Source: SIG622 sp045600125 (GTDB lineage Bacteria; Bacillota; Clostridia; Oscillospirales; CAG-382). From it: a stretch of 64,000 nucleotides of DNA. The notes under the pieces are model-generated. The model was not told where the DNA came from and ran no database searches. It saw only the letters and a program-made list of their open reading frames with translations. The position numbers and the translations under genes are program-made. The stretch is from the NCBI GenBank assembly GCA_045600125.1, contig JAZRXH010000100.1, forward strand, positions 1 through 64,000, read 5' to 3'. Numbering within the stretch: the stretch's first letter is position 1; the number at the start of each line of letters is the position of its first letter. Below, in pieces: positions 1-8,013 of the stretch.

Positions 1-120
1 GCAGTGCTCGCAGTCGCCGCCGCAGGTGAAGAGCTTCTTTTTATTTTTGTGCGTGACGACGATCGCCGCAGCAAGGGAGACGACCACGGCGCACAGAACG
101 AGGATGGTCGGGATGTTCAT
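1..120 (-). CDS. FeoB-associated Cys-rich membrane protein (partial)
   Basis: The first 40 residues are visible; the gene runs off the left edge. It starts with one hydrophobic helix (residues 3-23), then a Lys-rich stretch, then CGGDCEHC, the cysteine pattern of the small FeoB-associated membrane protein family (PF12669). The start ATG is preceded by GGAGG at 7-nt spacing, and the gene begins 25 bp after the feoB stop, so it is co-transcribed with feoB. Family members are thought to assist ferrous iron uptake, possibly by binding or handing on iron; the exact role is not established. The identification rests on the motif plus position. Confidence 0.85.
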   Translation of the reverse strand, partial: MNIPTILVLCAVVVSLAAAIVVTHKNKKKLFTCGGDCEHC

Positions 121-145
121 TTCGTACCTCCGATTTATCCATATC

Positions 146-2527
146 TTAAAGGAGCCCGCAGAGCGAGCAGATGATTTTCACGGCGAACGCCACCGCCCAG
201 GCGATAAGGCACTGCCCGACAACGACCGTCGCCGCCCATTTGCCGCCAAGCTCCCGCTTCACGGCGGCGATCGCCGCAACGCAGGGGGTATAGAGAAGAC
301 AGAAGGCAAGCAGCGAAAGCGCCGCACCGTGGGTGATGACCGCCGTGATCCCCGCCTCGCCCACAAGGACCGAGAGGGTGGATACCACGCTTTCCTTCGC
401 CATAAAGCCCGCCATGAGGGAGGTGACGATCCGCCAGTCCCCGAAGCCGAGAGGCGCAAAGAGGGGAGCAAGAAGTCCCGCTATGGCGGCGAGAATGCTC
501 ATCGAGGAATCCGATACGAGGTTCAGCGTGAAGCTGAAGGACTGCAGGAACCATACGATGACCGAGGCGATGAAGATGACCGTGAAGGCACGGTGCAGAA
601 AGTCCTTCGCCTTGTCCCAAAGGAGCATCAGCACGTTTTTAGCGCCGGGAAGACGGTAGTTCGGAAGCTCCATCACAAACGGGATCGCCTCGCCCTTGAA
701 GACCGTCGCCTTGGAAACGAGAGCGGCAAGGATGCCCATGAGGATACCGAGAAGATACAAGGCTACCATGATAAGTCCGCTGTAGGCGGGGAAGAAGGCG
801 TGAGCAAAGAAGCCGTAGACCGGGAGCTTGGCGGTACAGCTCATGAAGGGGGTCAGAACGACCGTCATTTTTCTGTCCCGCTCGGAGGGGAGGGTGCGGC
901 TCGCCATCACGCCCGGGACGGTACAGCCGAAGCCGACCAGCATCGGCACGATGCTTCTGCCGGAAAGTCCGATCTTACGAAGCGGCTTGTCCATCACGAA
1001 CGCCACTCTCGCCATATAGCCGCTGTCCTCCAGCATCGAGAGGAAGAAGAACAGCACCACGATGATGGGAACGAAGCTTAGGACGCTTCCCACCCCGCCG
1101 AAAATGCCGTCCACCACAAGGGAACGCAGAACATCGTTCACGCTCCACTGCCGCAGGCATGTATCCGCAAGAAGCGTCAGACGGTCGATGCCGACCTCCA
1201 GAAGCCTTTGAAAAAAGCCGCCGATCACGTTGAAGGTGAGGTAGAATACCAGCGCCATGATGCCGATAAAGGCGGGGATCGCCGTGTATTTTCCCGTGAG
1301 GAATTTGTCGATGCGGCGGCTCCGTTTGTGCTCGGCGCTCTCCTTTGGCTTTACGACGGCTTCGTCACACAGATTTTTGATGAAGGAAAAACGCATATCC
1401 GCAATGGCGGCGGCCCGGTCAAGACCCCGTTCCTCCTCCATCTGCAGGATGATGTGCTCCACCATTTCGATCTCGTTCTGCGAAAGGTCCAGCGCCTCGA
1501 TGATGAGAGCGTCCTCCTCAATGAGTTTTCCGGCGGCAAAGCGCACCGGGATGCCCGCCGCCTCGGCGTGGTCCTCGATGAGGTGCATGATGCTGTGCAG
1601 ACACCGGTGTACCGCACCGCCGTTTTCGTCGCTGCGGCAGAAGTCGGTCCTGCCCGGTTTTTCCTGATATTTGGCGATGTGCAGAGCGTGGCTCACAAGC
1701 TCGTCTACGCCCTCGTTCTTGGCGGCGGAGATCGGGATGACCGGGATCCCCAGCATCTGCTCCATGACGTTGACACGGATGGTGCCGCCGTTTCCCCGCA
1801 CCTCGTCCATCATGTTCAGCGCAAGCACCATGGGCACGTCCAGCTCCATGAGCTGCAGCGTGAGGTACAGATTCCGCTCGATGTTCGTGGCGTCCACGAT
1901 GTTGATGATGCCGGTGGGCTTCTCCTGTAGGATGAATTCTCTCGACACGATCTCCTCCCCGGTGTAGGGGGAGAGGGAGTAGATGCCGGGAAGGTCGGTG
2001 ACGAGGGTCTCGGGATTTCCTTTGATGCTTCCGTCCTTCCGGTCTACCGTAACGCCGGGAAAGTTGCCCACGTGCTGATTGGAGCCGGTAAGCTGGTTGA
2101 AAAGGGTGGTTTTTCCGCAGTTCTGATTTCCCGCCAGAGCAAAGGTGAGGACGGTCCCCTTGGGAAGGGGATTTTCTCCCGCCTTCACGTGGTATTTACC
2201 CGACTCGCCGAGACCCGGGTGCTCCCATTTCCGGACGGTCACGCCGCCCTTCTTTTCTTCGGACTCCGTTTTGCCCGCCTTGTCGGAGCCCTTCGCCTCC
2301 GGGCGTTTTTTTGTGACCTCGATATTTTTGGCGTCATCGAGGCGCAGGGTCAGCTCATAGCCGTGGATCATCAGCTCCATGGGGTCGCCCATGGGCGCCA
2401 GCTGCATGACCGTGACCTGTGCTCCCGGGATCACTCCCATGTCGAGGAAGTGCTGCCGCAGAGAGCCGCTCCCGCCTACCTTGTCGATGACGGCGATGTC
2501 CTTCGGAACCAGTTCGTTCAGTGTCAT
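146..2527 (-). CDS. feoB: FeoA-FeoB fusion, ferrous iron transporter
   Basis: 793 residues. Residues 1-75 form a FeoA-type SH3-like domain (LRQHFLDMGVIPG motif); a charged linker (about 76-120) leads into the FeoB G domain with G1 GNQNCGKTT (133-141), G3 DLPG and G4 NMMD. The C-terminal half is the polytopic membrane domain with both conserved Cys gate motifs (SCTAKLP and GFGCTVPG) and ELPNYRLP. It imports Fe2+ across the cytoplasmic membrane under control of GTP hydrolysis. FeoA is usually a separate small protein; here it is fused. The start ATG at 2527 was chosen because FeoA homology begins there and the promoter lies upstream at 2625-2653; the longer open frame would start upstream of the promoter. 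A Cys-rich partner gene follows 25 bp downstream. Confidence 0.96.
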   Translation of the reverse strand: MTLNELVPKDIAVIDKVGGSGSLRQHFLDMGVIPGAQVTVMQLAPMGDPMELMIHGYELTLRLDDAKNIEVTKKRPEAKGSDKAGKTESEEKKGGVTVRKWEHPGLGESGKYHVKAGENPLPKGTVLTFALAGNQNCGKTTLFNQLTGSNQHVGNFPGVTVDRKDGSIKGNPETLVTDLPGIYSLSPYTGEEIVSREFILQEKPTGIINIVDATNIERNLYLTLQLMELDVPMVLALNMMDEVRGNGGTIRVNVMEQMLGIPVIPISAAKNEGVDELVSHALHIAKYQEKPGRTDFCRSDENGGAVHRCLHSIMHLIEDHAEAAGIPVRFAAGKLIEEDALIIEALDLSQNEIEMVEHIILQMEEERGLDRAAAIADMRFSFIKNLCDEAVVKPKESAEHKRSRRIDKFLTGKYTAIPAFIGIMALVFYLTFNVIGGFFQRLLEVGIDRLTLLADTCLRQWSVNDVLRSLVVDGIFGGVGSVLSFVPIIVVLFFFLSMLEDSGYMARVAFVMDKPLRKIGLSGRSIVPMLVGFGCTVPGVMASRTLPSERDRKMTVVLTPFMSCTAKLPVYGFFAHAFFPAYSGLIMVALYLLGILMGILAALVSKATVFKGEAIPFVMELPNYRLPGAKNVLMLLWDKAKDFLHRAFTVIFIASVIVWFLQSFSFTLNLVSDSSMSILAAIAGLLAPLFAPLGFGDWRIVTSLMAGFMAKESVVSTLSVLVGEAGITAVITHGAALSLLAFCLLYTPCVAAIAAVKRELGGKWAATVVVGQCLIAWAVAFAVKIICSLCGLL

Positions 2528-2599
2528 ACTGTTCTCTTTTCGTTTTTCGTTTTTCGTTTTTTGTCTTTCCGTCCGGGCATGCGGAGGAAGATTCTCACG

Positions 2600-2615
2600 G
2601 TTAGCATATGCTAAC
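2600..2615. promoter_or_regulatory. Palindromic operator of the feo operon
   Basis: A perfect 16-bp palindrome, GTTAGCATATGCTAAC, sits just downstream of the -10 element, covering the expected transcription start region. It resembles DtxR/IdeR/MntR-type metal boxes (TTAG...CTAA arms) more than a classical Fur box. Inference: an iron-responsive DtxR-family repressor binds here to shut off feo when iron is plentiful. Confidence 0.7.
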
Positions 2616-2624
2616 TCTATGCTT

Positions 2625-2653
2625 ATTATAATTCCGAAAGCCGCATTTGTCAA
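2625..2653 (-). promoter_or_regulatory. Sigma-A promoter of feoAB
   Basis: Read on the minus strand: TTGACA (2653-2648), 17-bp spacer, TATAAT (2630-2625). Both hexamers are consensus. The 5' leader is about 90 nt. Confidence 0.85.
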
Positions 2654-2773
2654 GGGGAAAAAATAAAATAAAGAAATTTTTTGCAAAACGGAAAAAGCGA
2701 TGACGCCGGAAAGCCGGAATTGGGTGCAGTGCATAAGAGCAAAGGAGCGTCCGGCGAAACCGGACAGGAAAAT

Positions 2774-2816
2774 CCCCGCAGAAAAAGCATCATGAAAGAT
2801 CGCATTTTCTGCGGGG
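2774..2816 (-). terminator. Terminator after the GH106-like gene
   Basis: A 12-bp stem, CCCCGCAGAAAA (2774-2785) with TTTTCTGCGGGG (2805-2816), loop 19 nt. On the minus strand it is followed by ATTTTCC, a short T tract, so it probably ends the 2868-5885 transcript about 50 bp after its stop codon. Confidence 0.6.
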
Positions 2817-2867
2817 ACATTGCTTTATGATATATTCCGGGGGAGAGCGATATTCCCGTTAAGCGGC

Positions 2868-5800
2868 TTATTCAAACCGTATTCCCGCATCCCCCGCGCC
2901 GAAGCGGATGACCATGTAGCTGTCCGTCCATACGGCGGTGTCGGGAGTCCGCTCGTCCTGCCAGTGAAGATCGTTTTCGCCCCGTACACCGAGCCACGGC
3001 TTGTTGGGGGTGTTGTAGGTGCCCCACAATTCGCCCGCTTCTCCGTAAACACGGTGGTACGGACCGAGCATGGGACGAAGGGTATTGGTTATACGCAGCA
3101 CGATCTCATTCTCCCCCTCGCGCAGTTTCCCCGTCACGCCGCACTCGTAAGGATACCAGCAGAGATCCTCGCACCTTTCGCCGTTGACCGTCACCTCCGC
3201 CACACACCCGTGGAACTCGCCGATATAGAATGTTGCCGGAGAGCCTGCCTGCTCCTTTGTCAGCTTCACTTTCTTTGAAAGCTTTACCGTGCCCGCAAAG
3301 AATGGATAGCCCGCAAGCGGCAGATCCCTGCCCACGGTTTTCGGCGCCCTTGTGAGAACGAAGTCCCCTGCAAAGCGCTCGGAGCTCGTTCTTGTAAATT
3401 CGGTGCGGCTGCGCACGGCAAAGTCCCCGAGAAGATACATATTCTCAAGCTCACAGCCGGAGAGATTTTCAAACAGCGAGGTAATGGCGCTCCGGAACTT
3501 CTGCAGCGGCTCAAAATACCGTGTGACGACAAGCTCGTTTTCGCCGATGCGGCAGACGTCGGGAAGCGCCACCGTCTCAAAATCACGGCTTCGGAAGTAC
3601 CCGGTCGGTTCCGAGGAAGCCTCCACGCCGTTCAGGGTTATCCTGTGCTGCGACGCATCCTCTATGGCAAGGCGCAGACCCGTAAAGGCTTCTTCACTCC
3701 GGAAGGTGAAGCGGAAGGTCACCTCGCCGCGGTAGTCTTCCTTGACCAGCATCTCGTGAATGGCGAGCATGGGGTAGACCGGGGAGTACTCTCCGCCGCC
3801 CTTTTTGAAGCGGCAGAATTCCATAAGAAGAACGTTGTCGTCCTCCGGGGTAATATCCCACTTGTCGGTGAGAGGAAGGACGGAATAGGCTCTCGGCTCA
3901 CTCTCCTTTGCGGGAACGACTTTTTCTTTCCGGCAAAGCTCAAAGGCTACACTGCCGCCCTCGTACAGAAGGAAGGGCACGGCGTACTTTTCTCCGTCAA
4001 AGGCGGGAGCCTTTTCGGCTATTTCCCCGTTCTTCGCATCGTAGATCTTTGCCGTGAAGGGCTTTTCCGAAACGAAGCGTCCGGCAATGCGGCGCTTGCA
4101 GTCGTCGTTTACAAGGAAGTAATAGTCGCTGCCGCTGCTGCCGTCCCTCCGGTGGTTCATAAGGACACTGGAGGCGTCGGAATCAAATGCGGGGAAGATG
4201 CCGTCCACATCCGTTGACACTACCATTCCGAGCGCCTTATCGGCGTCTTCCGTAAAAGTACAGCCGGGAAGCGCAAGAAGGCGCTCCTTCAGCTTTTCGT
4301 CCTTTTTTCCGTCGATGCATTCGGGAATGTTCCCGAGAAGAACGAGCTTTCCGCCGCCTTCGGCAAAGTCCTCGAGAAGCGGCAGCGTCGAGGCACGGAG
4401 AGAGGAAAGACAGGGGAGCACTACGGTATCGTAGGACATTTTACCGAGAATGAAGCGGCTGCCTTCGACCCTTGCCGAATCCCGGATCGACATTTCGTCG
4501 CCGAGGTCGAAGGGAATCTGCGAGTAGGCAAATTTTACGAGCGTGTCATGGAAAGCGTTGTCCAATCTGTCAAGCTCCGGCATGGGCGGCACCTTTCCGT
4601 CGGTGTTGCCCTTATAGAGCGAGTAGGCGCTTTCAAGAGGGTGGAGGACAAGCACGTTCCGCACCGGCTCGCCCATCGAGATAAAGCTGCTCGTCCTTGC
4701 CACGTAGTCGGTGACGTCCCTGTATTTTTTGAAATACGGCTGATAGTAATTCACGTGGGGCGGGTAGGCTCTTTTTCCTCTGCCGTGGAGACTGTAGAAC
4801 ATCCCGTGGACGCTTCGGTGGTTGATGCCGAAGGCGGCGTAGTGGTCGAACATCTGCTTCATGTCCCGGAAATTCATGCCCTGCGAGGTCACGCCGTACA
4901 TCTCGCAAAGAACATGCTCCTGCCCGTTCTGCCTTGCGGCGCTTGTGCATTGAAGGGGCGTGTTCAGCTCCATGAATTCCCGCACCGTCCTGCCGCCGTT
5001 CTTGTAGTGGGGGTCGTACTGAAAGTCAAAGAAGCCGCAGAGCTTGTCGATGCCGGGAATATCGAAGTATTTATAATAGGGCATATTGGCGCAGGCACGG
5101 GAAATGGTGGTCTTGAGGGTGTCCTCCATCATGAGATGCCCCGAGAACCAAAGCCCGTTCTTATTGCACCAGCGGCGAAGACGCCTGAAGTAGCACTCGC
5201 CGAGGCGTTCTTCTGCCATCGTCCAGTAGTCGTAGCGTACCTTCCGGCATTCGCCCTCCTCATCATCCCGGAAAAGAAGGTCGATCTTTTCGGTGAGGTC
5301 GTAGCCGTAACGCTTTTGGAAGATGTCCTTCATATCCATGGACCAGGGCAGGTAAGCTTTGTCATAGCTCGGCTCGTCCACCCAGATGGAAAGGACGGTC
5401 TTGCCGTATTCCTCCCGGAACTCGTGCCACATCTTTTCATAGCTCTGCGAAATGTAGAAGTCCACCGCTTCCTCGTTGAACATATTGAGGAAGGTGACGG
5501 AATTGCGAAAATAGACCCGGAAATCTCCCGCATCCTTTACGAGCGTTTCGTTTTCAGCCGTCGCCGTGCTCTTGGCGCTTATGTAGTACAGCGCACAGCT
5601 CTCCGGAAGCTCCAGCACCGCCTCCGGCATATAGCCCGCCTGCAGAAAGACCCGCATACCGTACTTCTTCGCTCTTTCGAGGATGAGTCCGGTCTTCCGG
5701 TGAAAATCGGGACCCGGATAGTCCGAGCGAAGCCCGATATAGGTCCTTGCGATAAATGAATTGACTCCCTGCTCGTGCATCGAGTCGATCTGGCGCATCA

Positions 5801-5885
5801 GCTCGTCGTCTGTCAGCTTTCCGTTGAGCATCCAGAAATCGGTGCCCCGATAAAGGGGATCCGGATTTTTGAAGGTGTAACCCAT
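2868..5885 (-). CDS. Putative GH106-like glycosidase (alpha-L-rhamnosidase family)
   Basis: 1005 residues, no signal peptide, so probably cytoplasmic. The N terminus FWMLNGKLTDDELMRQID and the later WVDEP, HLMMEDT and CEMYG segments resemble the TIM-barrel core of GH106-type enzymes (PF17132). The last 300 residues contain beta-sandwich segments of the galactose-binding/GH2 sugar-binding type (for example EVTVNGERCEDLCWYPYE). GH106 enzymes release L-rhamnose from pectic rhamnogalacturonan. The start at 5885 has AAAGGA 12 nt upstream; the frame remains open further 5', but the promoter at 5943-5971 excludes that. Substrate is unproven; a different deoxysugar or uronoside is possible. Confidence 0.7.
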   Translation of the reverse strand: MGYTFKNPDPLYRGTDFWMLNGKLTDDELMRQIDSMHEQGVNSFIARTYIGLRSDYPGPDFHRKTGLILERAKKYGMRVFLQAGYMPEAVLELPESCALYYISAKSTATAENETLVKDAGDFRVYFRNSVTFLNMFNEEAVDFYISQSYEKMWHEFREEYGKTVLSIWVDEPSYDKAYLPWSMDMKDIFQKRYGYDLTEKIDLLFRDDEEGECRKVRYDYWTMAEERLGECYFRRLRRWCNKNGLWFSGHLMMEDTLKTTISRACANMPYYKYFDIPGIDKLCGFFDFQYDPHYKNGGRTVREFMELNTPLQCTSAARQNGQEHVLCEMYGVTSQGMNFRDMKQMFDHYAAFGINHRSVHGMFYSLHGRGKRAYPPHVNYYQPYFKKYRDVTDYVARTSSFISMGEPVRNVLVLHPLESAYSLYKGNTDGKVPPMPELDRLDNAFHDTLVKFAYSQIPFDLGDEMSIRDSARVEGSRFILGKMSYDTVVLPCLSSLRASTLPLLEDFAEGGGKLVLLGNIPECIDGKKDEKLKERLLALPGCTFTEDADKALGMVVSTDVDGIFPAFDSDASSVLMNHRRDGSSGSDYYFLVNDDCKRRIAGRFVSEKPFTAKIYDAKNGEIAEKAPAFDGEKYAVPFLLYEGGSVAFELCRKEKVVPAKESEPRAYSVLPLTDKWDITPEDDNVLLMEFCRFKKGGGEYSPVYPMLAIHEMLVKEDYRGEVTFRFTFRSEEAFTGLRLAIEDASQHRITLNGVEASSEPTGYFRSRDFETVALPDVCRIGENELVVTRYFEPLQKFRSAITSLFENLSGCELENMYLLGDFAVRSRTEFTRTSSERFAGDFVLTRAPKTVGRDLPLAGYPFFAGTVKLSKKVKLTKEQAGSPATFYIGEFHGCVAEVTVNGERCEDLCWYPYECGVTGKLREGENEIVLRITNTLRPMLGPYHRVYGEAGELWGTYNTPNKPWLGVRGENDLHWQDERTPDTAVWTDSYMVIRFGAGDAGIRFE

Positions 5886-5942
5886 CTTTTTATCATTCCT
5901 TTCGTTCGTTTTGTATTTCCCTTCTTCCTTACTTTCCCCCAC

Positions 5943-5971
5943 ATTATAGCGGCATTTTCTTCGGTTGTAAA
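5943..5971 (-). promoter_or_regulatory. Promoter of the GH106-like gene
   Basis: Minus strand TTTACA (5971-5966), 17-bp spacer, TATAAT (5948-5943), about 58 bp upstream of the start codon. No clear operator palindrome was seen beside it. Confidence 0.75.
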
Positions 5972-6040
5972 TGCATAATACGGATTTTAATAGCACAAAA
6001 CGACCAAAGTGCGCTTCCCCGGGGAAAGCCTCTTTCGCAT

Positions 6041-6069
6041 TTGACAAAAGCGGCGTCTTGTGCTATACT
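6041..6069 (+). promoter_or_regulatory. Promoter of the pentapeptide-repeat gene
   Basis: TTGACA (6041-6046), 17-bp spacer, TATACT (6064-6069), leaving a leader of about 75 nt. It lies back to back with the minus-strand promoter at 5943-5971. Confidence 0.75.
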
Positions 6070-6148
6070 GAACAAAAGAAAAAACGGATTAACCGAACAA
6101 AAGATGCCGCAGGGCAAACGACCACAGAGCGGAGATTGAAAGAATATT

Positions 6149-6763
6149 ATGTTACTGACCGAAGAAACCTATTGCCAAAGAGACTTTTCCGACGACGGCT
6201 ATTTTGACGGCGACGAGATAAGCGACAGAAAATTCACCGTATGCGCCTTCCGTGCCATGGACTTTGAGGACAGAATTTTCCGGAAGTGCGTCTTCGAGGA
6301 CTGCGATTTCGCCATGTCCCACTTTACCGGCGCAAGATTTTCCGGCTGTTCCTTTCTGAACTGCCGCTTCCCGAACTGTAATCTTCTTGCCGCCTTTTTC
6401 GATAAATGCCGCTTTACCGGCTCCTCCTTTGCGGGGAGCGACATGGGAGGCGCCTGGTTCGACCGGTGCGACTTCTCCTATGCCAACGTGTGCGGTCTGC
6501 GTTTCAAGAAAAAAGACATCGAGGGAATGAATTTCGAGGGCTGCCGTCTGTACGACTGCGCTTTTGTGCAGTGCCGTCTTTCCGGGTGCAGATTCCGCAC
6601 CGCCTCCTTCGAGAAGACCTCCTTTGAAAAGTCGGACATCACCGGGTGCAGCTTCGAGGGTGCGAATCTGACTGCGTGCAATCTTAAAGACACCGTCATT
6701 TCCCTTGCCCAGTGCGTGATGATCGCCGAGAGCTTCGGCGCCGTGTACGAGGAGAGGGAATAA
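6149..6763 (+). CDS. Pentapeptide-repeat protein
   Basis: 204 residues, almost entirely A(D/N)LXX-like pentapeptide repeats, here rich in F and C at the central positions (CVFEDCDF, CSFLNCRF, CRFTGSSF, CSFEGANL). Such proteins fold as a right-handed quadrilateral beta-helix. About 15 cysteines recur in register, which is unusual. Known relatives include the DNA-mimic Qnr/MfpA group that binds gyrase, but most have no known function and I see nothing specific to Qnr. It has its own promoter and is monocistronic. An inverted repeat follows (6775-6807) without a T tract. Confidence 0.85.
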   Translation: MLLTEETYCQRDFSDDGYFDGDEISDRKFTVCAFRAMDFEDRIFRKCVFEDCDFAMSHFTGARFSGCSFLNCRFPNCNLLAAFFDKCRFTGSSFAGSDMGGAWFDRCDFSYANVCGLRFKKKDIEGMNFEGCRLYDCAFVQCRLSGCRFRTASFEKTSFEKSDITGCSFEGANLTACNLKDTVISLAQCVMIAESFGAVYEERE

Positions 6764-6852
6764 ATAACGTCTTTTTCTGCGCAAAGCAGGGTCTGCGGAG
6801 CGCAGAATCATCAAAAAGAAGAGAAAAGCGGGCGGATTCTACGCTTCGTGGG

Positions 6853-6881
6853 TTTACATCCCGCTGAAAATGCGGTATACT
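6853..6881 (+). promoter_or_regulatory. Promoter of the XRE regulator gene
   Basis: TTTACA (6853-6858), 17-bp spacer, TATACT (6876-6881). It overlaps the ATG at 6870, which is why a downstream start codon is preferred for the gene. Confidence 0.7.
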
Positions 6882-6917
6882 GCCTTTGACGATTTGACAA
6901 AAGGAGCGTTCTTATTT

Positions 6918-7535
6918 GTGGATATGAACCGGATCGGCGAATTCATCGCCAAGGAAAGAAAAGCAAAAGGCATGACGCAGATGCAGCTTTCGGAAAAGCT
7001 GGGCATCAGCAACAAGACGGTATCCAAATGGGAGTGCGGCTCGGGACTTCCCGAAATGTCGCTGCTTCTGCCGCTGTGCGAGGAGCTCGGCATCACCGCA
7101 AGCGAGCTTCTGTCGGGACAGCGCCTTGACAGTGCGGAATACAGGAGAAAAGCGGAGGAAATCATCATGGAATTCATGCATGAACGGGAGGAAAATAAGA
7201 AAAAGTATATCATCACCGCCATCTGCGGCTTTATCGCCACATTGGCGTTCGTGACCATCCTCATCCTCGTGGAGCTGTACGGGGAGGCGATGAGCACCTT
7301 TGCAAGGGTCGCCTTCACGGTCGTTGCCTGGCTGATCTTTGCCGCAGGACTCTCGGTCGCCGTGTACGGCGAGCTGAAGTCGGGTTACTATAAATGCGCA
7401 AGGTGCGGCGAGCGGTTCGTGCCGACTCTCGGCGCTTACATCGCAGGACCTCACATCGGCTCCACAAGAAAACTGAAATGCCCGAAGTGCGGCGAGAAGT
7501 CGTGGTGCAGGAAGGTCATGTCCAAGGAGGACTGA
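6918..7535 (+). CDS. XRE-family regulator with two membrane helices and a zinc ribbon
   Basis: 205 residues from a GTG start with AAGGAG 11 nt upstream. Domains in order: HTH_3 DNA-binding domain (about 3-60, MTQMQLSEKLGISNKTVSKWE), a linker with a charged helix, two transmembrane helices (starting YIITAICGF and VAFTVVAWL), and a C-terminal zinc ribbon CARC...CPKCGEKSWC. The layout suggests a membrane-anchored regulator with the zinc site on the cytoplasmic side. Target genes are unknown; the gene stands alone. Confidence 0.85.
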   Translation: MDMNRIGEFIAKERKAKGMTQMQLSEKLGISNKTVSKWECGSGLPEMSLLLPLCEELGITASELLSGQRLDSAEYRRKAEEIIMEFMHEREENKKKYIITAICGFIATLAFVTILILVELYGEAMSTFARVAFTVVAWLIFAAGLSVAVYGELKSGYYKCARCGERFVPTLGAYIAGPHIGSTRKLKCPKCGEKSWCRKVMSKED

Positions 7536-7593
7536 GGACGAAGCGCCAAAGCAAACCGGAAAAGCACCTTTTCGCAGCTTCCTTTTTTACCTA

Positions 7594-7622
7594 TTGACAA
7601 AACCGGGAACACGGTATATAAT
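7594..7622 (+). promoter_or_regulatory. Promoter of the HPr-like gene
   Basis: TTGACA (7594-7599), 17-bp spacer, TATAAT (7617-7622), about 50 bp before the ATG at 7673. Both hexamers are consensus, suggesting strong expression. Confidence 0.8.
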
Positions 7623-7672
7623 AGCAAAGCGTTCCTCGTAAAGGACGTAATACTGTTCAAACGGAAGGTACC

Positions 7673-7900
7673 ATGCTGAAATATTCTGTACGTCTTCCCG
7701 ATATGGAGTCGGTCAGAGACTTCTGCAACATCATCGGGGAATATGCTTTTGACGCCGAAATGAGATCCGGAAGAGAAAAGGTGGACGCAAAATCGGTCAT
7801 CGGCATATTCAGTCTTGACCTGAAAAACCCCCTCGAGCTGACCGTGGATGCGGACAACTGTCTCGATCTTCCCGAGAAGATCTTCCGGTATCTCGTGTGA
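7673..7900 (+). CDS. HPr-like protein lacking the active-site histidine
   Basis: 75 residues. The C-terminal half matches HPr around the regulatory serine (VDAKSVIGIFSLDL corresponds to the NAKSIMGIMSL region that holds Ser46). The N-terminal GLHARPA motif with the phosphorylated His15 is absent (the segment reads PDMESVRDFC). It therefore cannot carry PTS phosphate in the usual way; like Bacillus Crh it could act only as a regulator, but that is inference. It is monocistronic, with a strong promoter and its own terminator. Short HPr-like proteins of this type are common in Clostridia. Confidence 0.8.
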   Translation: MLKYSVRLPDMESVRDFCNIIGEYAFDAEMRSGREKVDAKSVIGIFSLDLKNPLELTVDADNCLDLPEKIFRYLV

Positions 7901-7930
7901 GAGCCGGATACTCTGCCTAAACACAAAAAT

Positions 7931-7961
7931 GCTCCGTATGCACTGCTTTTGCATACGGAGC
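7931..7961. terminator. Bidirectional terminator between HPr-like and GH31 genes
   Basis: A 12-bp perfect stem (GCTCCGTATGCA with TGCATACGGAGC), 7-nt loop, followed by CGTTTT on the plus strand and by ATTTTTGTGT on the minus strand. It serves both converging genes. Confidence 0.85.
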
Positions 7962-8013
7962 CGTTTTCTGTTCGGTTTATCCCGGTTCCTTCGGGAAAAC
8001 TGCATGGACGCTC

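Noticed and set aside
6775..6807. Terminator after the pentapeptide-repeat gene
   Set aside because: The TTCTGCGC/GCGCAGAA stem is real, but no T tract follows on the plus strand. It may be an operator or a processing site; I do not call it a terminator.
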